Assembly (NCBI GenBank): GCA_037349315.1
Contig: JBAIAC010000001.1
Coordinates: 5,312,001-5,376,000, forward strand
Origin: Chelydra serpentina
Lineage: Eukaryota; Chordata; Testudines; Chelydridae
DNA length: 64,000 nt
Direction of reading: 5' to 3'
In this document: positions 56,938 through 64,000 of the stretch, in pieces
How the letters are laid out: each line of letters starts with the position of its first letter
How positions within the stretch are numbered: the stretch's first letter is position 1
Position numbers and translations under genes: made by a program
The notes under the pieces: model-generated
What the model was told of the DNA's origin: nothing
Databases searched by the model: none
What the model saw: the letters and a program-made list of their open reading frames with translations, nothing else

Positions 56938-57264
56938 TCACCTCATACAAGTACTGTAGTGCAATCTCTTTATCATGAAAGTTGAACTTACAAATGTAGA
57001 ATTATGTAAAAAATCCCTGCATTCAAAAATAAAACAATGTAAAACTTTAGAGCCTACAAGTCCACTTAGTCCTACTTCTTGGTCAGCCAATCGCTCAGAC
57101 AAACAAGGTTGGTTGCAATTTGCAGGAGATAATGCTGCCTGCTTCTTGTTTACAATGACACCTGAACGTGAGAACAGGCGTTCACTTGGCAGTGTTGTAG
57201 CCAGCTTTGCAAGATATTTATGTGCCAGGTGCACTAAAGATTCATATGTCCCTTCATGCCTCAA
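56938..57264 (-). pseudogene. hAT transposase C-terminal dimerisation region (left arm)
   Basis: The - strand frame reads MRHEGTYESLVHLAHKYLAK, LATTLPSERLFSRSGVIVNK and KQAALSPANCNQPCLSERLA. This is the hATC dimerisation domain (pattern xPxSERLFSxxGxIVxxKRxxLSPxxV). Its natural end is near SERLADQEV; the remaining residues to 56938 come from the 3' UTR through loss of the stop. Upstream on -, the region 57300-57540 is degraded. There is no catalytic core. Confidence 0.82.
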
Positions 57265-57544
57265 CCACCATTCTATGCTGATGACGGATTCTGCTTAATA
57301 ATGATCCAAAGCAGTGCAGACTGACGCATGTGCTTTTTCATCTTCTGAATCAGATGCCACCAGCAGAAGATTGATTTTCTTTTTTGGTCTTTTGGGTTCT
57401 GTAGTTTCCTCATCAGAGTGTTGCTCTTTTAAGAGTTCTAAAACATGCTCCACACCTCATTGCGCTCAGATTTTGGATGGCAATTCAGATTCTCAAACAT
57501 TGGGTCGGGTGCTGTAGCTATTTTTAGAAATCTCAGATCGGTAC

Positions 57545-58674
57545 TGTGATGTCCTGTACCTTGTGGGAACACCCTACACCCCCATGTTCATCATTATAAA
57601 ATGATTGTGTGGTATCCAATGGAAAGTTTGCCATGTCGGGTGTCTTCATAAGGCTCATGATGCATTGAGCATTGTTGTTATAGTGATGTTATATTAATTG
57701 TTGTTACAGTAATGTTATACTCATGTTATAGGTTGTAATTTCATGTATATAGTTATGAGGCTGAAAATGTGTCCTCATGGCTTAAAACAGGCTCAGGCAA
57801 AACTCTCCAAGAGCAGAGGGGCAGTTCACACCTCATCAGGGCATGTATGGGACAAAACCCAGCCCATCCTCAGAGGTACAAAGGATACTGGCCTAGGCAG
57901 CAACAAAGGATCTCTTGGACTCTCGAGTGAGTCACCCCCTTCCTTTGGTCAGTTTGGGACTGCGATGAGGTATTTCTCACCTGACTCTGAAGCGGTGGGG
58001 GGGGCAAAGCTAAGAGGGAAGAAAGGACATGATAAAAGGGAGAGATGTTTGCCCTATTCTTCCTCTCTCTTCCACCTACATCTACAGACACCACACCAAG
58101 TGACTGAAGCACTGATTAAAGTGGAGAGGCTGGCTGAAGAGCAACCAGCCAGCCTGTGGTGAGAAGCATCTAAGTTTGTAAGGGCACTGAAAGTGTTAAG
58201 ATCAGCTTAGAATGTGTTTTGCTTTTATTTCATTTGACCAAATCTGACTTGTTATGCTTTGACTTATAATCACTTAAAATCTATCTTTTATACTTAATAA
58301 TTTTGTTTGCATATTCTACCTGAAGCAGTGTGTTTGGTTTGAAGCATGTCAGAGACTCACCTTGGGATAATGAGCCTGGTACATACCAATGTCTTTGTTA
58401 AATTGACAGAACTCATATAAGCTTGCAGCATCCATCGGGCATAACTGGACACTGCAAGCTGGAGGTTCCTAGGGTTGTGTCTGGGGTCAGAGATATTGGC
58501 TAGTGTCATTCGGTTGCACAATCCAAGGAGCATCTTACATGCTAGAGGCTGTGCGTGAACAGCCCAGAAGTGGGGGCTCTCACAGCAGAGCAGGGTAAGG
58601 CTGGCTCCCAGAGTTAAGGATTGGAGTGACCTAGCAGATCACCGGACCAGATAATACCAGAGGGGAACGTCACA
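57545..58674. mobile_element. Solo LTR (1130 bp) with perfect 5-bp TSD
   Basis: Opens TGTGATGTCC and closes AACGTCACA; the terminal inverted repeat is TGTGACGT with one difference. GGTAC lies on both sides (57540-57544, 58675-58679). It sits at the junction of the two hAT arms. The open frames over it (57743-58162 + and 57870-58112 -) have no retroviral domain; no internal provirus sequence is present. The strand cannot be set with confidence. Confidence 0.85.
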
Positions 58675-58859
58675 GGTACCTTCTATGCGTTTTGTCAAAT
58701 CTGCTGTGAAAGTGTTCTTAAAATGAACATGTGCTGGGTCATCATCCGAGACTGCTATAACATGAAATATATGCAGAATGCGGGTAAAACAGTGCAGGAA
58801 ACATACAATTCTCACCCCAAGGAGTACAGTCACAAATTTAATTGACATATTATTTTTTT

Positions 58860-59100
58860 AACTAGCATCATCATCATGGAAGCATGTCCTCTGGAATGGT
58901 GGCTGAAGCTTGAAAGGGCATATGAATGTTTAGCGTATCTGGCACATAAATACCATGCAATGCTGGCTACAAAAGTGACATGCAAATGCCTGTTCTCATT
59001 TTCAGGTGTCATTGTGAACTAGAAGCGGGCAGCATTATCTCCTGCAAATGTAAACAAACTTGTTTGTCTTAGCGACTGGATGAACAAAAAGTAGGACATT
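58860..59100 (+). pseudogene. hAT transposase C-terminal dimerisation region (right arm)
   Basis: The + strand reads ACPLEWWLKLERAYECLAYL, AHKYHAMLATKVTCKCLFSF, then SGVIVN, a stop, and KRAALSPANVNKLVCLSDWM. It is the same domain as the left arm in the opposite orientation, with PSERLF changed to TCKCLF and a TAG in VNKK. The two arms differ at many sites, so they are not a recent duplication of each other. Confidence 0.8.
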
Positions 59101-59431
59101 TGTAAATTGCACTTTCACAATAAAGAGATTGCCCTACCATATTTGTATGAGGCAAATTGAAAAATACTATTTCTTTTGTTTATCATTTTTACAGTGCAAA
59201 TATTTGTAATAAAAATAATAATATAAAGTTAGCAGTGTTCACTTTGTATTCTGTATTGTAACAGAAATTAATATATTTGAAAATGCTAAAAAAAATCCAA
59301 AAATATTTAATACATTTCAATAGGTATTCTATTCTTTAACAGTGTAATGAAAACTGTGATTAATCGGGATTAATTTTTTTTTAGTCAATCACGTGAGTTA
59401 ACTGCGATTAATCAACAGCCCTAGTTCATAA

Positions 59432-62280
59432 CTATATTTTTTTATACCGGTGTGATATTACACCAGTTCCGAGCTGTTACACTTTCTTCCAAGCTGGTTT
59501 CTGTGATCCTGGCAGACCAGGTGCCAGCTCATGCTGAACCCACAGGTCAATTCACTTGTGTATTAGTATAGATCAAAGTAATTTTTAAATGTATAAGAAT
59601 GTATTTATTGTATAAACTTCATGAAAACTAATGGGGTATTACATGCATTGTTTTCATTTATCTGTATCCTGTTATAATGTAATAGCAAACTTTTACATTA
59701 TGTATACCCTGTAACAAGCCGGCTCTCTGTTACGAGGACTGTAGGCTATTCCTGGACTGGAGTTAGGCCTATGCCACACAAATCAGGTGCTGGTCTAGAG
59801 TTTTGATTCAGGCCCCTCTCTGCTTTGTACTCTATAAATCAGAGTAAGAACAGAGAACCTTCCTGTCAAGACTTTTCCCATCCTTTTGCTTGTTTCCAAG
59901 AATATATATAAAGTAAACTTAGTGGATCTCATGGAAAAGTACAAGCCTTCTACTGAGGAGTCTGTCTGAATCATACTCATCAATTGCTTCTGTAGCTTCT
60001 AAATATAGAATATAGAGGGAAGCTACACATCCTAGTAAAACTACATGAAAACTGAGTCATCAGAGAGTGAAAATTTGATGGAAAATTCTCACATGCAAGT
60101 GACTGACACATAGGCAGAGAGTTAAGAAAGGGATTTGAGAACAGACTCTCAAGAACCACCTTTCCAAACCCCCCTGCACGGGGATAGCATTGCCGCTCAC
60201 CCCCACTCCATGTTCCTCCAAACCGCACTCCACTTTTTTGACAAAAGTGAGCATTTCTCTTGTTTATTCTTGCCAACTGATCAAAGTCAGTCAAAGAGCT
60301 ACTAGTCCTGGAGATAGGCACTCCCAATAGAGAGACACCAGAAGGTGAGGACTAAATTATCTGGGAGGGGGGCACCCAAGGTGCCTGGTGATCTGAAGAA
60401 ATAAGAGGAATTTATGAGCCAGCAGACCCAGAGAGAGCCTACAGAGATCATCACAGAACAGACAGAACCATCCGGAGGCCAACCCCACAGGAAGAGAGGA
60501 AGCTTCACAGAGAGAGTTTGCTAGACTCAGAGACAGGAGACTGGGAGACAGAGAGAGGTCACTCTTAGTTGCCTGCTGAAGAGACCAAACTATCTCAAAG
60601 ATACGTAACCAGCTCAGTTTGTAGTGAAGGTGAGACTCCAAGTTGGCTATGTGCTAGCAACCTCTGCTGAAAGGACACAGGTTTGGGGGGGTGGGGGCAG
60701 TCTGTGTGTCAAATATTTGGTTTTAATATTTATATTAAAATGTTTGTGAAATAGGGAAGATGTATTGTGATCAGTGAAATTGGAGTCAAAGGGCCCATGT
60801 TCTCTGGAGCAGCTGTTACTGATGGAACACCAGTGAAAGAGGGAACATGGGGAGCTGGACTGGAAGCAGTGCAGGCACCATGGACAGAGCAGTCCAAAGG
60901 TTCCATTTCTTCAACTTAACCTGCATTCAGCTTTACTCTTTGCAAATGAAACATGCTGGAAAACTAAACATCTGCACCAGCTTTGGAGGATAGCAATTTT
61001 GTGGCCAAAAACATAAGCCCCAAGTAGCACTATTTCCTTAACAAAAAGAAAAAAAGGCTTCAAGTAACAGTTGTGTGTATCAGCTTTTCTAAAGAAAAAA
61101 GTTTTACTTGTTTCTTAGCTGCTCAATAAACTTCATCTGGTATTGTTTATCTTCACTTGCCTTTTTTGTCTACTCGGCATTCATCATCTCTCGGCATTCA
61201 TCTTCATTTGCTCATGTCCACTTAATTGTCATCTGACATTGTTCAGATTTATTTGCATCTTTCCTGATCAACAGTCATCATCCAATATTTTTTGTCTTTG
61301 TTTGCTTGGAAATCTCTGCCAGCTCTCCCTGACATTGTTCATTTTCTGGTTTGTTTGCACATATCCTTATCAATATGCTCATATCCTTATCAATAATAAG
61401 CATCAAGATTGGTCACTTATTATCTAAAGATTGCTTAACAACTGCTTTCTGCTGTATATTTCTTTAACAAAAAACCTCTGACGTGCTGGACACTCCTTGC
61501 CCTTTTTCACAACACTGATGAATAGTTAGAATTTGCCATTTTCCCCTTCATGTGAAAAAAATCTCAGCACTATATAATTTCATGAATGACATAATCTGAT
61601 AAATACCATAATATTGTCTTGATCACACATCTTCAGACAGTGGCTGCCAACAAGGCAGTACTTTATATATAGCAAATACGTTATGTTAGGCCGAATTCAC
61701 CCTTCTTACACTGAAGGGGAAATAAATAACTCACTTTCATAGTTCGTATCCTCTAGCTTTAGCGTATTGAAAAAGCAGAACTAAGTAAATAGCTCACAGC
61801 AAATAAATAATTTGGCATCTTTTTCTGTTCATGAATTCTCTGCAAGTATTTACGACGTTGGCAAATTCATTCCTGTTTTGAAATTACTCAAATAATTTTA
61901 GTCTGTTGGTTGTGCCAAATCAATTCATTGCACATGACATTTGAAATGTCTAATTTGATGTTAACATTCATGTCACAGTAATCACATGGTTCATATCTCT
62001 TCCCTGATTGGATGAGATAACTCAGATTCCGTTTTCTGTTGTGAATACTCCTGCACACAAATTAAAAATTTGCATTACATTAATAATGTCTCTTAATTAT
62101 CTTAATATTTGTTGTTTCCATTAACATTTTTGCCAATGATTTTTCCCTATAATTTCCACAAGAAGTGATCATAAAGTGTCACAAGCACAGGCAAAGTGAA
62201 ATAACTTACAATTGGAATGCATGTATGTGGGAAATTATTATTAACTTTGTTTACTTGAGGCAAAAAATGTATACCCATTA
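59432..62280. other. Gene-free stretch with an imperfect tandem block
   Basis: No exon or transposon ends recognised. 61140-61410 is a diverged tandem-like block (listed). The frames 59980-60327 and 60357-60641 (-) overlap others and carry no domain; 60160-60640 is purine-rich on + and resembles LTR or UTR DNA, but no ends can be set. Confidence 0.35.
61140..61410. repeat. Diverged tandem-like repeat
   Basis: Repeated words: CGGCATTCATC (twice, about 61175-61205), TGACATTGTTCA (twice, about 61232 and 61330), and CATATCCTTATCAAT (twice, 61360-61400, 19-20 bp apart). Hydrophobic translations such as the frame 61143-61427 come from the T/C-rich repeats, not from a gene. Confidence 0.5.
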
Positions 62281-62372
62281 GGGTAGATTCCCAGCTGACA
62301 TAAATCAGCTTGACTCCAATGAATCCAGTGCAGATAGCCTGATTTATACCAGCTGAGGAACTGATTCAGACA
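62281..62372. repeat. Hairpin repeat (CCCAGCTGACATAAAT type)
   Basis: GGGTAGATTCCCAGCTGACA TAAATCAGC at the left pairs with GCCTGATTTATACCAGCTGA GGAACTGA at the right. Clear foldback. Confidence 0.6.
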
Positions 62373-62450
62373 AGAGAGGTTGAACTTAAAAGCTTCTACC
62401 AGTTACAGAGGTACGTCACATACTTAAAATGGGGAATACGTTAGAAACAG

Positions 62451-62503
62451 AAGCGACAAAGGGTCCTTCTGCAGATCCAGACTAACACGGCTACCCCTCT
62501 GAT
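62451..62503 (+). mobile_element. Minimal (53-bp) Penelope-like insertion
   Basis: TSD GTTAGAAACAG at 62440-62450 and 62504-62514. The insert is AAGCGACAAAGGGTCCTT (inverted tail) joined to CTGCAGATCCAGACTAACAC GGCTACCCCTCTGAT (sense 3' terminus of family A). It shows the inverted-head structure at its smallest. Confidence 0.85.
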
Positions 62504-62514
62504 GTTAGAAACAG

Positions 62515-63130
62515 GTATCTCTAGAATCAGTGATATCTTTTAAAATGTGATTACGGTACCTTGTGGGTCCCAACACACCACTTTTGCCTCAATTAAAACA
62601 AGGTTATAGACATAAGAATGAGATTATCTCCACCTTACCTTTTCAGAAGGTAGCGGCCACTTTTTGTGCTAATAGAATGTGGGATGTTAAAGTTAAACAT
62701 GGCTCTGTTCCATTTGTGCTGCCTCCTGAGGAATGTTCACTCCCCTCCTTGCAGATTTAAGTGTCCTACTGGATGTGACACTTTATTACATAGTTTGCCT
62801 TTCCATGAGCGCTAGCTTTCTGTGCCAGCCAATAATTTATTTGCTATGAACCCCCAATCTCCTTTTGCTCCGGCCCTCAAAGTCATGTGTCCCCTGTCTC
62901 ATTTCATGTTGTATCACAGGCACAGTAAATCCTCTTCCCTGTCTATTTTTGCAACTGACTTCATGGACCCCCTGAGAGCCTCTACATCAAGTCTAATGCA
63001 CAGCAAGTGTATTGTAAAGCAAGCAAAATGTTTTTCCATTGCTGGCAGGCAAAACAAGAAGCAACCAGTCAAATCCCTGTTTCCTGAAAATCCGTTTTCC
63101 CCGCTCAAGTTCCTGCAGAATTAAAAATAA
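62515..63130. other. Gene-free stretch
   Basis: Short frames (62822-63124 +) without domain; nothing else recognised. Confidence 0.4.
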
Positions 63131-63232
63131 TTGGACTGATCCTTAGTTGGTGTAGAATAGCATAGCTCCATTGAAGCCAAAGGGAGTCAGCTGAGGGTGC
63201 CAATTTATATGAACTGAGGATCTGGCCCAATC
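63131..63232. repeat. Hairpin repeat (TTAGTTGGTGTAGAAT type)
   Basis: GACTGATCCTTAGTTGGTGT, inner CATAGCTCCATTGAAGCC, and the right arm AATTTATATGAACTGAGGAT CTGGCC. Foldback family member. Confidence 0.6.
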
Positions 63233-63471
63233 CATATATAATAAATTTCCAAATTTCTCATTTGAGTCATTTACAGTCCCCTTTTTCCCAGCTGCACCCT
63301 CTCCAGTACCTACTAAGCCATCTTGCTGTTAATGCAACGATTTTCCAGTTTTGCTGCATGAAACATAGCATAAATTTATCCCACTAAGATATACCTATTT
63401 GGCCATGTCACATTTTCCAAATACTATGGCCCACACTGTCCAAGATTTTCAGAAGTGACTTGTAATTTCGG

Positions 63472-63683
63472 CAAAGGGTCCTGTGGCACCTTATAGACTA
63501 ACAGAGGTATTGAAGCATAAGCTTCAATAAGCATAAGCATAAGGAGTGGAAAACTCCTTGCATCCGAAGAAGTGGGTATTCACCCACGAAAGCTTATGCT
63601 TTAATACCTCTGTTAGTCTATAAGGTGCCACGGGACCCTTTGTCGCTTCTACAGATCCAGACTAACACGGCTACCTCTCTGAT
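63472..63683 (+). mobile_element. Short Penelope-like insertion, family A, with inverted head
   Basis: A perfect 14-bp TSD ACTTGTAATTTCGG at 63458-63471 and 63684-63697. The head, CAAAGGGTCCTGTGGCACCT TATAGACTAACAGAGG..., is the reverse complement of the downstream tail. The sense tail runs from about 63560 through GAAGAAGTGGGTATTCACCC to the terminus CAGACTAACACGGCTACCTC TCTGAT. AAGCATAAGCATAAGG at the junction suggests slippage. Confidence 0.9.
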
Positions 63684-63697
63684 ACTTGTAATTTCGG

Positions 63698-64000
63698 ATA
63701 CCTCCATATTTTGGTGTTGAACTTGAGATGCCAGAGAGAAGCTTAAGTTGCAATAAGTATTGAATACCCTCTCTAAGTCAAGCTCTTTGAAGGTGTTACA
63801 AGTTTGGCATCAAAAGTGGAGGCAATAGAGCAGGTCAGCATATTTTCATCAAAATATGCTGTGTCATTGAAGCTGAAATATTTTGTGAAGCAATATTATT
63901 TTTGACAGTGTTTTTGACAGAAAGATTTCTGAGGTTCAGGATGGATTCACTGTTCATGTTTGACCAGAAAGAGAGAGAGAGAGACCTGGGCTTTTTGAAC
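63698..64000. other. Unassigned end of window with (GA)n
   Basis: Nothing recognised apart from a GA microsatellite at 63969-63984. Confidence 0.4.

Larger units (their letters stand above)
56625..59423. mobile_element. hAT foldback copy with two outward-facing transposase ends
   Basis: Starts TAGGGCTGTCAAACGATTAA and ends GATTAATCAACAGCCCTA. Octamers GTTCATAC (56617-56624) and GTTCATAA (59424-59431) flank it with one difference, fitting a hAT TSD. Both arms carry the C-terminal transposase coding region reading toward the nearest terminus, with the 3' UTR between coding end and TIR. So the copy is two 3' halves joined in inverted orientation, about 870 bp (left) and 740 bp (right), with a solo LTR (57545-58674) in between. 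The left TIR is doubled (second TAGGGCTGTCAAGCG at 56697). Confidence 0.8.

Noticed and set aside
57743..58162. 139-codon open frame on +
   Set aside because: Entirely within the solo LTR and lacking any domain.
59800..60660. Possible LTR or UTR in purine-rich DNA
   Set aside because: No TG...CA ends, TSD or polyadenylation arrangement could be fixed.
63472..63683. Possible CRISPR-like repeated inverted units
   Set aside because: The repeated words are the inverted and sense tails of one PLE insertion with a 14-bp TSD, and the DNA is vertebrate.

Overview
This window reads as intergenic or intronic DNA from a vertebrate nuclear genome, most probably a turtle. That assignment is an inference from the repeat content: CR1 LINEs with an octamer-type 3' tail, a tRNA-derived SINE carrying a CR1-like 3' end (the chelonian Cry SINE layout), Penelope-like elements (PLEs) with GIY-YIG endonuclease, many hAT-type elements with 8-bp target-site duplications (TSDs), MIR-like and L2-like relics, and large solo LTRs. 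Base composition is AT-rich, broken by GC-rich islands that sit inside DNA transposons. I found no convincing host protein-coding exon, tRNA, rRNA, operon or CRISPR array. All recognisable coding sequence belongs to transposable elements.

Layout. 1-6.8 kb: a large LTR (790-1729) with a purine tract just upstream, a CpG-rich non-autonomous DNA element (2194-2493), a hairpin MITE (2554-2691) and a GC-rich hAT-type MITE (6330-6745). 7.9-14.3 kb: Tigger-like MITE pieces flanking an almost full-length antisense CR1 (9066-13775) with ORF1, endonuclease and reverse transcriptase remnants. 15.5-17 kb: an ancient L2/CR1-clade LINE on the + strand. 19.7-26 kb: a PLE tail, a hAT MITE, a local direct duplication, a MIR and a possible antisense LTR. 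28.8-31 kb: a three-level nest of an outer MITE-like element, a hAT copy and a 1249-bp solo LTR. 31.2-32.7 kb: a second PLE family beside a young 5'-truncated CR1. 33.9-37.8 kb: a GC-rich 1.2-kb hAT-type element, then a 2.2-kb PLE with RT and GIY-YIG coding and an inverted copy of its own 3' end at its head. 40.4-42.6 kb: a TTF-finger hAT transposase on the - strand, with an inverted duplicate of part of it fused to a CR1 scrap. 46.9-50.8 kb: MIRs, two hAT MITEs and a CR1 3' end. 52.3-55.6 kb: an old CR1 with a PLE insertion inside it, and two Cry-like SINEs. 56.6-59.4 kb: a hAT copy made of two outward-facing transposase C-termini, with a 1130-bp solo LTR in its middle. 62.4-63.7 kb: two very short PLE insertions.

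How the parts relate. Order of events can be read from who interrupts whom and from TSDs: PLE into CR1 at 53.5 kb, an LTR into hAT at 29.0 kb, an LTR into hAT at 57.5 kb, and hAT into an older TIR element at 28.85 kb. Five of the six PLE insertions begin with an inverted copy of their own 3' tail, including one only 53 bp long. Most coding remnants have stop codons, frameshifts or lost catalytic residues, so nothing here looks currently autonomous.
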